This document shows positions 7,369-16,040 of a stretch of 64,000 nucleotides of DNA, piece after piece. Both the position numbers and the translations under genes were made by a program. The notes under the pieces were generated by a model. The model was not told where the DNA came from, did not search any database, and saw nothing but the letters and a program-made list of their open reading frames with translations. Position 1 is the first letter of the stretch; the number at the start of each line of letters is the position of its first letter. The stretch is from the NCBI GenBank assembly GCA_040506195.1, contig JBEVXH010000004.1, forward strand, positions 248,001 through 312,000, read 5' to 3'. Source of the DNA: Thiodiazotropha sp040506195. GTDB lineage: Bacteria; Pseudomonadota; Gammaproteobacteria; Chromatiales; Chromatiaceae.

Positions 7369-8439
7369 TTACTCTTCAGCATGATAGACGCGACTCAGAT
7401 CATGCACCGCCTCTACAAACACGCCCGCACGTTCAGGGTCGATCTCGGGATGAATACCATGGCCAAGATTGAACACATGGCCGCTACCCATGCCGAAACT
7501 GGCCAACACTTGAGCCACCGCTTCCCTGATCCGTTGCGGTGATGCATATAAGGTACAGGGATCAAGATTACCCTGCAGGGCAACCCTGTCGCCTACACGA
7601 CGTCTTGCATCGGCGAGGCTCAAGGTCCAGTCGATACCCAATGCATCACATCCGCTGTCAGCCATCTGTTCCAGCCATAATCCACCGCCCTTGGTAAACA
7701 GGATAGCGGGCACCTTACGACCCTCCGCCTCACGCTTTAATACCTGCAGTATCTGCCGCATGTAGGCAAGCGAGAAGGCCTCATAGTGCTGCGGCGTCAG
7801 CACACCACCCCAGGTATCGAATATCATTACAGCCTGTGCGCCGGCATCAATCTGCGCATTCAGATAGGCAGCGACTGCATCGGCGATTTTACTCAACAGT
7901 CGGTGCATCAAATCCGGACGGTCAAACATCATCCCTTTTACCTTAGAGAAATTCTTGGTGCCGCCACCCTCTACCATATAGGTCGCCAGGGTCCACGGGC
8001 TGCCACTGAACCCGATCAGCGGCACCCTCCCCTGCAATTCGCGGCGAATGGTACGGACGGCATCCATGACATAGCCCAGGTCATCCTCCATATCCGGCAC
8101 TGCCAATCCTTCGATAGCAGCTTCATCCCGTACCGGCCGCTCGAAATGGGGGCCTTCGCCTTCAGTGAAATAGAGGCCAAGTCCCATCGCGTCAGGTACG
8201 GTAAGAATATCGGAAAAGAGAATGGCCGCATCCAACGGGTAACGGTCCAATGGTTGAATGGTGACTTCACAGGCCAGATCCGGGTTACGGCACAGATCCA
8301 TGAAACTACCCGCCTTGCTGCGGGTGGCCCGGTACTCAGGTAGATACCGACCGGCCTGGCGCATCATCCAGACCGGGGTCACATCCACCGGTTCACGGCA
8401 GAGCGCCCGCAAAAATCGGTCATTTTTCAATCTAGCCAC
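7369..8439 (-). CDS. hemE: Uroporphyrinogen decarboxylase
   Basis: Decarboxylates the four acetate side chains of uroporphyrinogen III to give coproporphyrinogen III in heme synthesis (cytoplasmic). The N-terminal signature LKNDRFLRALCREPVD and PVWMMRQAGRYLPEYR are present, as is GFSGSPWTLATYMVEGG. The frame opens 72 bp earlier at a GTG (8511), but the GTG at 8439 carries AAGGA with 7-nt spacing. It gives MARLKNDRF and 356 residues, matching the family length (about 355), so it is preferred. No unusual features; the downstream partner is the beta-hydroxyacid dehydrogenase. Confidence 0.97.
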   Translation of the reverse strand: MARLKNDRFLRALCREPVDVTPVWMMRQAGRYLPEYRATRSKAGSFMDLCRNPDLACEVTIQPLDRYPLDAAILFSDILTVPDAMGLGLYFTEGEGPHFERPVRDEAAIEGLAVPDMEDDLGYVMDAVRTIRRELQGRVPLIGFSGSPWTLATYMVEGGGTKNFSKVKGMMFDRPDLMHRLLSKIADAVAAYLNAQIDAGAQAVMIFDTWGGVLTPQHYEAFSLAYMRQILQVLKREAEGRKVPAILFTKGGGLWLEQMADSGCDALGIDWTLSLADARRRVGDRVALQGNLDPCTLYASPQRIREAVAQVLASFGMGSGHVFNLGHGIHPEIDPERAGVFVEAVHDLSRVYHAEE

Positions 8440-8446
8440 AGAGATA

Positions 8447-8451
8447 TCCTT
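8447..8451 (-). promoter_or_regulatory. Ribosome-binding site deciding the hemE start
   Basis: AAGGA on the minus strand lies 7 nt before the GTG at 8439, selecting this start over the upstream GTG at 8511. Confidence 0.75.
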
Positions 8452-8608
8452 CGAAACGGTTTCGCTATAAACAGCAGCCGATTGTACACGCAAAACAGCG
8501 CCCGTAGACACTCGATGTTGAATACGCAGAATCGCCGACTCACCATTTTAGCCATGATCCGTGTATGGGATACTATCTCCGTAAAAGCAATGCTGTAACG
8601 AGAAATCT

Positions 8609-9577
8609 ATGACCCCCGTAAAACAGATCATCCTTGCCAAGAAAGACGCCCTTGCCTCGACCGTGGCTGAGCCGTTATCGCTGCTGGCCAGACGTTGCAT
8701 TCCCGTCTGGGATGATATCGACGTCCTGGACCGGGTACTGCTCGAACACATCGATCAGATCACCAACTGTGAATTTCTCTATGCCTGGGACCTGGAGGGA
8801 CAAGAGATATCATCATTGATTCTACCCGGCCAGGCGGACAAAAGCTGGCGCGGGAGGGACCTCTCCAAACGCCCTTACCTGAAAAACAATCTGCCGTTCA
8901 AAGGCATCATGCTCTCTTCGGTCTACCACAGCCAATTCTCTGACAGGGAGTGTGTCACCGCGCTTCAGGCCGTCAGGAGGGATGAGGCGCTGCTGGGTTT
9001 CATTGCAGCCGATTTCTCCCTCGACAAACTGGTTGCCGATGAAGACCTTATCAAGGAACCACAACATTGGCAGCAGTTCAAAGGCGATCCCGCGGTGCGC
9101 GGCACCCTGTTTATGCAGCAGAGGATCCAGAGCCGGCTGGATGAAAATATCGATTCGGTTCATGCGACCATCTATGACCTGATGACGCAACATGGGATTT
9201 TCCACTGTAAGATCCACTACTCCAGCGGCCGTTGCTCATTCTGGGTGCTTAACGATCCATATACCTACCAGGTGCATGGCGTTGACGAGATCGTAGACCC
9301 GGATATCGTACTGGCCTATCCTCTCCACCGCTATCCGGAAAGGGCCAAAGTATCGCCACAGCAGATACGCGAGGTATTCAGTGAGTTCAAGGCTCTGCGC
9401 TTTGCCGACGAAACCATCTATCTGCGCAGCGCCTCAATCAATATCATGAATGGCATGTTGGGCCTCACCTTCTCCTGCGACGGCTCGCACTACATGCCCG
9501 TGGAAGAGTTTATCGAGAAGAACCTGGGATTCTGGGTCGGCGAACTTGCCTCGGACCGACAATCAGCGAGGGACTAG
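8609..9577 (+). CDS. PDC/Cache-like sensor-domain protein, cytoplasmic
   Basis: A 322-residue protein with no signal peptide or transmembrane helix. Residues about 30-150 resemble a PDC (Cache-type) sensor fold: an N-terminal long helix, then FLYAWDLEGQEI ... GRDLSKRPYLKNNLPFKGIMLSSVYHS ... ALLGFIAADFSLDKL, the typical 'RPYF ... S.vy' and 'G.i..d.sl..l' pattern of periplasmic ligand sensors, here apparently intracellular. The C-terminal half (about 190-320) shows no recognised domain. It is convergent with the diiron oxygen-binding protein and shares the CTAG stop overlap. The pairing suggests an oxygen- or redox-responsive partner (inference). A weak ACGAGAA ribosome-binding site precedes the ATG. 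Confidence 0.7.
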   Translation: MTPVKQIILAKKDALASTVAEPLSLLARRCIPVWDDIDVLDRVLLEHIDQITNCEFLYAWDLEGQEISSLILPGQADKSWRGRDLSKRPYLKNNLPFKGIMLSSVYHSQFSDRECVTALQAVRRDEALLGFIAADFSLDKLVADEDLIKEPQHWQQFKGDPAVRGTLFMQQRIQSRLDENIDSVHATIYDLMTQHGIFHCKIHYSSGRCSFWVLNDPYTYQVHGVDEIVDPDIVLAYPLHRYPERAKVSPQQIREVFSEFKALRFADETIYLRSASINIMNGMLGLTFSCDGSHYMPVEEFIEKNLGFWVGELASDRQSARD

Positions 9578-10332
9578 GGCAAGCGATAGTTGTTTTGCGT
9601 CATCAGGTCGACACCGCACTCAAGGCCATCGATCCAATTGATGAACTCATTGACAACCTTTTTACCCAGAAACGCCCGCCCGTGTTGCGGCACTATCATG
9701 TCGATATCGAGTTGACGAGCCATGTTCGCCCACAGGTTGCACACTTTGTTCGAGTTCATATAGCGCCTGTGGAAGCCTTCCATATAAGGCATTATCTCCG
9801 ATAACTTCTTCACCGGGGCATTCAGATCACCCGGGGGAAGATTGGCGCCGAGATCACCCGAAAAGAGGATGCGGCTGACCGGATCATAAAACTGAAAATT
9901 ACCCTCCGCATGGAGAAAATGCGCAGGCAAGGCCATCAAGCGTATATTGCCCAGTTCCAGATTGATCCCCTCATCGGGAATCGGCACAACCCGATCCTGT
10001 AATCGGCCGGGGCGGGTAAAATGGGGTATGAAACGTTCCCACAATGCGGGAACCACCACCTTACAGTCGGTGCCCACCAGCCATTTATTCACCGATGCAA
10101 CGATATCCGGATCCTGATGCGACGCGATGACATAGTCCAGTCTCTTGACATTCATGTAGTCACTGATGGCCATGAACAGGCGGGAATAGGTCAATTCACC
10201 GCCTGGATCGATCAAAGCCGCGTGTTGATGATCATAGATCAGAAACTGATTCGCCTGGACGGCTTCACCCGATACCAGATCTCTGAATGCCACACAGATG
10301 TGGCTACCATTATTAAATAACTCAACTGACAT
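9574..10332 (-). CDS. Oxygen-binding diiron protein (ODP), metallo-beta-lactamase fold
   Basis: A 252-residue metallo-beta-lactamase-fold protein related to flavodiiron proteins but without a flavodoxin domain. Metal ligands visible: H72, D74, D76 (HQDPD instead of the hydrolase HxHxDH), H141, D160 and H217. In described ODPs this ligand set binds a diiron centre that captures O2 as an oxygen sensor rather than acting as a hydrolase. It is soluble and cytoplasmic. It is convergent with the PDC-like protein, and the two stop codons overlap within a shared CTAG. A signalling partner is not encoded on the same strand. Function as an oxygen sensor or scavenger is inferred from the family. Confidence 0.85.
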   Translation of the reverse strand: MSVELFNNGSHICVAFRDLVSGEAVQANQFLIYDHQHAALIDPGGELTYSRLFMAISDYMNVKRLDYVIASHQDPDIVASVNKWLVGTDCKVVVPALWERFIPHFTRPGRLQDRVVPIPDEGINLELGNIRLMALPAHFLHAEGNFQFYDPVSRILFSGDLGANLPPGDLNAPVKKLSEIMPYMEGFHRRYMNSNKVCNLWANMARQLDIDMIVPQHGRAFLGKKVVNEFINWIDGLECGVDLMTQNNYRLP

Positions 10333-10494
10333 AATCTTTGCTACATCTAAATTTCATGTGTCCAAAAGATCGGCTGGTGATGAATACAATGGCCAATATG
10401 AGGCAATTATCGACAGAACTCGGAAAAGCTTAACTGGATCGTAGTATATTTCAAGAAAAATCAGCCGACTATTGTAAAACTACTCTATAAACCA

Positions 10495-11160
10495 ATGGCG
10501 AAATCCGAGATGTTGTCCCATAGTTGGAACCTCTCACCAAGTGAAGCGGTTACCCTGCAGAATAGCTTGAGGCGGAAGGTCGTCGACCGAAACTGTTACG
10601 CTGAACTGCAGCGCATCGCCGGTGTGGATGTGGGATTCGAGGCCCATGGCAGCATCACACGTGCTGCAATTGTGGTCTTGAGTTATCCCCGACTGCAGCC
10701 CCTGGAACAGTCGATCGCCAGGCTACCCACCTCTTTCCCCTATATTCCAGGCCTGCTCTCTTTCCGGGAAGTACCCGCCATTCTTCAAGCGCTGTCCAAA
10801 CTCCAGCAACCTCCCGATATTTTTCTCTGCGATGGACAGGGTATGGCGCATCCAAGACGCTTCGGGCTCGCATGCCATCTCGGGGTGTATACCGACATAC
10901 CCTGCGTGGGTGTCGCCAAAACCCGTTTGATCGGAAGCCATGCCGCTGTCCCTGTGGAGAAAGGGGGATGGGTTCCGCTGATTGACAAGGATGAGACGAT
11001 AGGTGCCGTTTTACGTACACGCACCGGTGTGAAACCTCTCTACATATCCATCGGACACAAGATCTCTCTGGAGCGCTCGATCGAGCTGGTGCTGGCTTGT
11101 ACAACCCGTTATAAATTACCTGAAACAACCCGCGCCGCCCATCGCTTGGCGTCTGGTTGA
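10495..11160 (+). CDS. nfi: Endonuclease V (deoxyinosine 3'-endonuclease)
   Basis: A 221-residue DNA repair nuclease that nicks the second phosphodiester bond 3' of deoxyinosine. Catalytic acidic residues are in place: D45 in GVDVGF, E92 in PYIPGLLSFRE and D113 in CDGQG, followed by AHPRRFGLACHLG. The length is normal for the family. Its last 52 bp overlap the 3' end of the histidine phosphatase gene on the opposite strand. The first ATG (10495) has no strong ribosome-binding site; ATG 10510 is an alternative that would lose five residues. Confidence 0.95.
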   Translation: MAKSEMLSHSWNLSPSEAVTLQNSLRRKVVDRNCYAELQRIAGVDVGFEAHGSITRAAIVVLSYPRLQPLEQSIARLPTSFPYIPGLLSFREVPAILQALSKLQQPPDIFLCDGQGMAHPRRFGLACHLGVYTDIPCVGVAKTRLIGSHAAVPVEKGGWVPLIDKDETIGAVLRTRTGVKPLYISIGHKISLERSIELVLACTTRYKLPETTRAAHRLASG

Positions 11161-11702
11161 TAGCAGCCGAACTCCCAATAATCTGTTCCGGGTTTTCTAG
11201 GCCCGCACCAACCCTTTTTCAACAAAGCGCCTGCAATTAAATAGTTGAAAAGACCGTGACCAACCAGGACTACATGATTTTCGCCCGTTGCCAGCTCCAT
11301 CAGCTTCTCTGCCGCCTGTTCTGCCCGATATCGTGCTTTTGACAGCGCTTCTCCGTTCGCGGCGAAACCCAATAACCATAACAGCCTCAAAAGACCAATC
11401 CAGATCCCAACGGGCAGTGCTATCGACCCGCCGTCAAAGTGTGGAATCATGGTTTCAGCAAACAGCGGATCCGAGAGATGTATATCACTGATACCAAGCG
11501 CACTAACCGACTCCAGGGAGCGCTTAAGGTGGCTGCAAACGACAATATCATGCCCTGCTATAGCATCGATTGTCGTTGTGGGTGGGGTGTCCATGATACC
11601 TGATGCGTCATATCGTTCGGCGATCGATAGCAACTCATCGGCTCTGACACTGCCGCTCAGATGATATTCAGGCCTACCGTGTCTGATTAACGTAATTTGC
11701 AT
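11109..11702 (-). CDS. Histidine phosphatase family (phosphoglycerate-mutase-like) protein
   Basis: A 197-residue member of the branch-1 histidine phosphatase superfamily. The catalytic RHG is at residues 7-9 (LIRHGRPEY). A conserved arginine lies in SHLKRSLES (R61), an acid at E83, and the second histidine in VVLVGHG (H149). A hydrophobic insert (WIGLLRLLWLLGF, about 101-113) is unusual and could pack against a membrane. The substrate is unknown; relatives include SixA and CobC-like phosphatases. It is convergent with nfi, overlapping by 52 bp. Confidence 0.85.
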   Translation of the reverse strand: MQITLIRHGRPEYHLSGSVRADELLSIAERYDASGIMDTPPTTTIDAIAGHDIVVCSHLKRSLESVSALGISDIHLSDPLFAETMIPHFDGGSIALPVGIWIGLLRLLWLLGFAANGEALSKARYRAEQAAEKLMELATGENHVVLVGHGLFNYLIAGALLKKGWCGPRKPGTDYWEFGCYQPDAKRWAARVVSGNL

Positions 11703-11857
11703 GGCAAAAGATTGTGTGAAGCCTCACCAACACGGCCAAATCGCCGCAACGATCTCAATAGTCAAACAGAATCAGCTTCTTCAATACCGGCTACAAAATC
11801 CATAAATACCCCTTTGAGTATTCATGGACATACCTGGAATAGTTACCGCTACAACTG

Positions 11858-12499
11858 CTAAACAAGCCTATTTTCCAAAACAAATTCAGCCAATGCCTTA
11901 CCAAGGATCTTGTGATCAGGTTCATCAAGATGAATCCCATCGACTTTACTGCTTTGTGTCACCTTGCCCGCATTGAAAAAGTGCGTTGATGATTCAGTTG
12001 CAACTTTGGCAAGTTCATCGCCCAAACCCCTGAATCGCTTCTCTGCATCCCTGAATTTTTCTGCTATCGGGCCTTTAGGCTGAGTAATGCTGGGTGGTGC
12101 GACAATCAGGATTTCCGGTACGGGCATCCCCGGCTCAATGGGAGACTGCCTGATGATGTTGATCAGCTTAGACATACCCTGTGAGGACAACCATGCACTA
12201 TTGTCATGTGTACATTGGAAATCGTTGGTGCCGAGCATTAAAACCACCAACTTCAGGGGGGAGTGCATCTCAATCACTTGGGACAATCCTTCAGCTCCGT
12301 TTCTCCCTGGTTTGAATGGATCAGGCCAAGCCGTACGACGTCCGTTAAGGCAGTTCTCCACGATACGAATCTTTTTACCTGCCGTTAGAAGTGTATTCTC
12401 AAATATACCTGGCCAACGCCTGTCGAAAGGAAGCCGCTCTCTTGTATTGGGTATAATACCCCAGGTCAAGCTATCGGAATAAATCAATACCTGCTCCAT
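11858..12499 (-). CDS. SGNH/GDSL-family hydrolase
   Basis: About 213 residues with the SGNH blocks: YSDSLTWG (block I, nucleophile Ser), NCLNGRRT (block II Gly), LMLGTNDF (block III Asn) and VDGIHLDEPDH (block V Asp/His). The first block has S-D-S instead of G-D-S, but the nucleophile is retained. There is no signal peptide, so it is a cytoplasmic esterase or arylesterase-type enzyme, substrate unknown. The frame extends to a TTG (12535) through ATG 12505. ATG 12499, preceded by AGGATGG, gives the family-like start MEQVLIYSDSLTWG and is preferred. Confidence 0.85.
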   Translation of the reverse strand: MEQVLIYSDSLTWGIIPNTRERLPFDRRWPGIFENTLLTAGKKIRIVENCLNGRRTAWPDPFKPGRNGAEGLSQVIEMHSPLKLVVLMLGTNDFQCTHDNSAWLSSQGMSKLINIIRQSPIEPGMPVPEILIVAPPSITQPKGPIAEKFRDAEKRFRGLGDELAKVATESSTHFFNAGKVTQSSKVDGIHLDEPDHKILGKALAEFVLENRLV

Positions 12500-12621
12500 G
12501 TCCATCCTATACAGATATGCAGACCGTATAATCAAGACAATATACGATTAGCGTGTTGATTATTGAAGCAGTCACCCTTTACCTGGCAATCTTATTGAGT
12601 TTCGAAGTGTATATTCGAATA

Positions 12622-13023
12622 TCAATCCGAATTACGTATATGTTCGATATAGTGCGGTCGATCATCCATCACCAATCTGACGCCATCGGCCCAGGCCTGC
12701 AGCCGCTCATCACTCTTATCGAACTTCAGATCACAGCGGGCCCGGCCCTGACTGTTGAGAGGAATCGGGATCATATCCCGGTAGGTGTAGACGTTCTCGC
12801 CCACGTCACCACCTTCACAGGTACAGGGACACACAGGTATATCTGATTCGAGCTCCGCACCTTCATACACCAAGGCACCCGCCTGCCACCATCGGGTTCG
12901 TTCATCTGAACCACTCATGGTTTTGATGATAATGGCGCGTGAAAAACGTATCGTAAGGGCACCGTCTTCAAATACGATTGATTCGACTTCACTGCCAGGC
13001 AGGTCGACTGAACTGGAATCCAT
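12622..13023 (-). CDS. Conserved hypothetical protein
   Basis: A 133-residue soluble protein, not recognised by family. It has an N-terminal beta-rich segment (VESIVFEDGALTIRFSRAIIIK) followed by a cluster of three cysteines in CPCTC (65-69), which could bind metal, and YRDMIPIPL. The beginning of the pattern resembles small cytoplasmic proteins of other gammaproteobacteria that lack an assigned function. It stands between the SGNH hydrolase and ntrC on the same strand, with intergenic gaps on both sides. Confidence 0.7.
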   Translation of the reverse strand: MDSSSVDLPGSEVESIVFEDGALTIRFSRAIIIKTMSGSDERTRWWQAGALVYEGAELESDIPVCPCTCEGGDVGENVYTYRDMIPIPLNSQGRARCDLKFDKSDERLQAWADGVRLVMDDRPHYIEHIRNSD

Positions 13024-13034
13024 AACTGTTTACC

Positions 13035-13060
13035 TAGGGCCTGTTAACACTCATCCGATC
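13035..13060. repeat. Possible dispersed intergenic repeat, copy 2
   Basis: GGGCCTGTTAACACTCATCC, followed by GATC, just upstream of the 133-residue protein. It matches the stretch at 15970-15993 (GGCCTGTAAACACTAATCC, then AATC) at most positions. Both flank the ntrBC region. Confidence 0.45.
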
Positions 13061-13190
13061 GGCAGCCATCGATTTGAATCAATCGCCGCCTGAATCGGGT
13101 TTAAATCATAACGTCATACTCACGCCAAGCAAACATATTGATAACGGGCTAATAGTAAGGAAGGCGTACCGACGCTGATACATTTACGAC

Positions 13191-14600
13191 TCAAGACCCC
13201 TCCAAGCCAAGCTCCTTGATTTTTCGAGTCAAGGTATTGCGCCCCCAGCCAAGCAAGCGGGCCGCATCCTGCCGTCTACCGGCGGTGTGCTCCAGGGCTA
13301 TTTCAATCATTGCCGATTCGAAATCCGGTTCTGCCTCATTGAGTATGCCTTCACCGCCTTCCTGAAGCCTTTTTCTCGCCCAATCGCGCAATTGCTGTCG
13401 CCAGTCCTCAGGATAGGCGGATTGCGTGTCATTGCTATCTTTCAATTCGCTCGGCAGATCATCAATATGTATCTCTTGCCCGGAGGCCATTACCGTCAAC
13501 CAGCGAGCCGTATTTTCCAGTTGGCGAACATTGCCGGGCCACTCCAACCGGCTCAGGTAGGCTTCCGTCTCCGGCAACAGTAATTTTGTCTCAACCGCAA
13601 GCTCTTCTGCGGCGCTTTTGAGAAAATGTTTCATCAACAAGGGAATATCCTCCCGCCGTTGACGCAATGAGGGAATATGTATACGTATGACATTCAAGCG
13701 GTGGAACAGGTCTTCCCTGAAGGCGCCCAGTTTTACCAACCCTTCCAGGTGCTGATGGGTGGCGGCAATGATACGTACATCCACCTTGACCGGCTCGTGA
13801 CCACCGACCCGATAGAACTCACCATCGGCTAACACCCTAAGCAATCGCGTCTGCAATTCCGCCGGCATATCCCCGATCTCATCCAGGAACAGGGTACCGC
13901 AATCCGCCTGCTCGAAACGTCCCGTACGGCGCGTCTGGGCGCCGGTAAAGGCCCCGCGCTCATGACCGAACAACTCCGATTCCATCAGATCCTTCGGTAT
14001 TGCGGCCATGTTCAATGCGATGAACGGTCCGGTTGAACGAGTGCTGTGACGGTGCAAGGCATGGGCCACCAGCTCCTTTCCGGTACCGGACTCACCATTG
14101 ATCAATACGGTAATGTTTGATCTCGCCAGGCGTCCGATGGCACGGAATACTTCCTGCATCGCCGGTGCTTCACCGATAATCACCTTCTCCTGATCCAGAT
14201 CGTCCTGAGTTGGCTTCTCATCCTCCCATATTTGCTGGCGGCATGCCCGTCTGATCTGTTGTACGGCCTCATCCACATCAAAGGGTTTGGGCAGATACTC
14301 GAAAGCGCCGCCATGGTAGGCGGATACAGCACTCTCGAGATCAGAATGGGCGGTCATGATGATCACCGGCATATCCGGATAACGCGTACGAAGCAACTCC
14401 AGCAGTTCCAATCCATCCATTCCCGGCATGCGGATATCCGAGACCACAACATCCGGCGTTTCCTTATCCAGATAGTTCAACACCCGGTCCGCACTCTCGA
14501 AACAGGTGACATCCAAATCCGCTTTTTCCAGGGTCTTCTGCAGCACCCAGCGAATCGAGCGATCATCATCGATGACCCATACCCGGCATGATCTATCCAT
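13191..14600 (-). CDS. ntrC: Nitrogen regulation response regulator NtrC
   Basis: A 469-residue sigma-54 activator. Its receiver domain (residues 1-120) has phospho-acceptor D55 in VVVSDIRMPG. The AAA+ domain has Walker A GESGTGKE and the sigma-54 contact loop GAFTGA. A C-terminal Fis-type helix-turn-helix contains RRQDAARLLGWGRNTLTRKI. When phosphorylated by NtrB under nitrogen limitation it activates glnA and related genes. The first 8 bp overlap the end of ntrB, so they are co-transcribed. Candidate binding palindromes lie at 15890, 18359 and 18390. Confidence 0.97.
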   Translation of the reverse strand: MDRSCRVWVIDDDRSIRWVLQKTLEKADLDVTCFESADRVLNYLDKETPDVVVSDIRMPGMDGLELLELLRTRYPDMPVIIMTAHSDLESAVSAYHGGAFEYLPKPFDVDEAVQQIRRACRQQIWEDEKPTQDDLDQEKVIIGEAPAMQEVFRAIGRLARSNITVLINGESGTGKELVAHALHRHSTRSTGPFIALNMAAIPKDLMESELFGHERGAFTGAQTRRTGRFEQADCGTLFLDEIGDMPAELQTRLLRVLADGEFYRVGGHEPVKVDVRIIAATHQHLEGLVKLGAFREDLFHRLNVIRIHIPSLRQRREDIPLLMKHFLKSAAEELAVETKLLLPETEAYLSRLEWPGNVRQLENTARWLTVMASGQEIHIDDLPSELKDSNDTQSAYPEDWRQQLRDWARKRLQEGGEGILNEAEPDFESAMIEIALEHTAGRRQDAARLLGWGRNTLTRKIKELGLEGS

Positions 14601-15669
14601 CTACCTGCTCCAGTGGAAGTAATACTCTGAAAACCGTATGTCCCGGCTTACTGGTGAACTCGATCAAACCCTGATGCCTGTTGATCAGGGTTTGGGAGAT
14701 TGAGAGACCTAAACCCATGCCATCGCTACCCGATACCAATGGAAAAAAGACTCGCTCCTGAAGCTCAGCCGGTATACCCGGTCCGTTATCCGAGATCTCG
14801 ATCGACACCACAAGGCGATGACGTATATTGCCGATTGTGAATTGGCGAAGGATTCTGCTGCTTATCCCCATGGTCCCCCTGGGCCCGGCAGCTCGAACGC
14901 CATTTCTCAATATATTGAGGAATGCCTGGATCAATTGATCCATATCCCCCTTCAAATCGGGAATGCTTGGATCGTAGTCTTTGATGATCTCCAGCCCCGG
15001 ACCGGTCTCTACCCGCACCAGACTGCAGACCCGTTCAAGCACCTGATGAATGTTGACCCACTTCATCACGGGAATCTTGTTCGGCCCCAACATCCTGTCC
15101 ACCAGATTCTGCAGCCGGTCGGCCTCTTCTATGATTATCTGGGTATATTCCGCCAGGGCGGCATCGGGAAGCTCTCTCTCCAGCAGCTGTGCTGCACCCC
15201 TGAGCCCGCCCAGGGGGTTCTTGATCTCATGGGCAAGGCCTCTCACCAATGCCCGACTGGCCAGGTTACGCGCCAGTAACTGTTCCTCCCGGGAAATTCT
15301 CAGCTGCCTGTCGACCTGCTGAATCTCGACCAGAAATTCATTGACATTCTGATCCAGCCTTATAGGTATCACAGTGCAATCGACCATGATCTCTTTGTCT
15401 TCATGAACAATTATCTGGTGTTCCCGCTCAGTGAATGGCTGGCCGGTCTGCAATGACCTTTCAAGGTTTTCGTGAACCACGTTTCCGGAGCAGCTGACCA
15501 GCTCACCGGCGGGAATGCCGATCACCTTACGGGCACTGACACCAAACATCATCTCAGCTGAAGAGTTGATATATTGCAGTCTGAACTCCCTATCAAACAG
15601 CAGAATGGCGGTACTCAGATTATCGAGTACCCGTTTCTCCATGCCTGTGATTGCCTGATCAGAATTCAT
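14593..15669 (-). CDS. ntrB: Nitrogen regulation sensor kinase/phosphatase NtrB
   Basis: A 358-residue cytoplasmic two-component kinase that phosphorylates or dephosphorylates NtrC under PII control. The N-terminal PAS domain (about 12-115) has NLSTAILLFDREFRLQYIN. The H-box has H147 in RGLAHEIKNPLGGLRGAAQL, and the ATPase domain has NILRNGVRAA and SDNGPGIP. No membrane segments, as expected for the family. It overlaps ntrC. A candidate NtrC palindrome lies about 220 bp upstream of its start, suggesting autoregulation. Confidence 0.97.
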   Translation of the reverse strand: MNSDQAITGMEKRVLDNLSTAILLFDREFRLQYINSSAEMMFGVSARKVIGIPAGELVSCSGNVVHENLERSLQTGQPFTEREHQIIVHEDKEIMVDCTVIPIRLDQNVNEFLVEIQQVDRQLRISREEQLLARNLASRALVRGLAHEIKNPLGGLRGAAQLLERELPDAALAEYTQIIIEEADRLQNLVDRMLGPNKIPVMKWVNIHQVLERVCSLVRVETGPGLEIIKDYDPSIPDLKGDMDQLIQAFLNILRNGVRAAGPRGTMGISSRILRQFTIGNIRHRLVVSIEISDNGPGIPAELQERVFFPLVSGSDGMGLGLSISQTLINRHQGLIEFTSKPGHTVFRVLLPLEQVDG

Positions 15670-15889
15670 GGCCTAATTCGAGCAATTTGCGGGCCAACAC
15701 TTCCGAGTCTAAGCATAATCTTTTCCCATCGATAGCGACTGTCCGCTTGACATGTTAAATAATCGATTTTAGGAGACAGAAATTCCGGTTAGGATCACAG
15801 TCTGACTATCCGGTCACAATTTCGCATGCTGGTAGGCCATCGGGCGCGACTGCAACTCAGTACAACAAGAATTACCAAATCCAACTTAT

Positions 15890-15904
15890 GCACCATTATA
15901 GTGC
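15890..15904. promoter_or_regulatory. Candidate NtrC binding site upstream of ntrBC
   Basis: GCACCATTATAGTGC fits the NtrC dyad GCACC-N5-GGTGC with one mismatch in the right half. It lies about 221 bp upstream of the ntrB start. In enteric bacteria NtrC sites near this position control ntrBC expression, so autoregulation is plausible. Confidence 0.6.
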
Positions 15905-15969
15905 GCAGCTGGCGGGCAGGCTTGCTCCCGTATGTGATTTGAGGGTTTCACGGATGTCTGGAGGACCCA

Positions 15970-15993
15970 TGGCCTGTAAACACTAATCCAATC
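15970..15993. repeat. Possible dispersed intergenic repeat, copy 3
   Basis: TGGCCTGTAAACACTAATCC, then AATC, closely resembles the element at 13035-13060. It lies between the DUF4124 gene and ntrB. Confidence 0.45.
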
Positions 15994-16040
15994 AACCCAG
16001 CCGATAAGCAGGCAAATAACAATAATTGAACGAGATGGTA

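Larger units (their letters stand above)
15670..16040. other. Intergenic region upstream of ntrB
   Basis: A 371-bp non-coding stretch between the DUF4124 gene and ntrB, both on the minus strand. It contains the NtrC-type palindrome at 15890-15904 and a repeat-like element at 15970-15993. No reading frame with a ribosome-binding site and no intrinsic terminator were found. A sigma-54-like sequence at 15824-15839 has the wrong spacing. Confidence 0.6.

Noticed and set aside
15824..15839. Possible sigma-54 promoter upstream of ntrB (minus strand TGGCCTACCAGCATGC)
   Set aside because: The GG to GC distance is one base too long, and -24/-12 promoters do not tolerate this.
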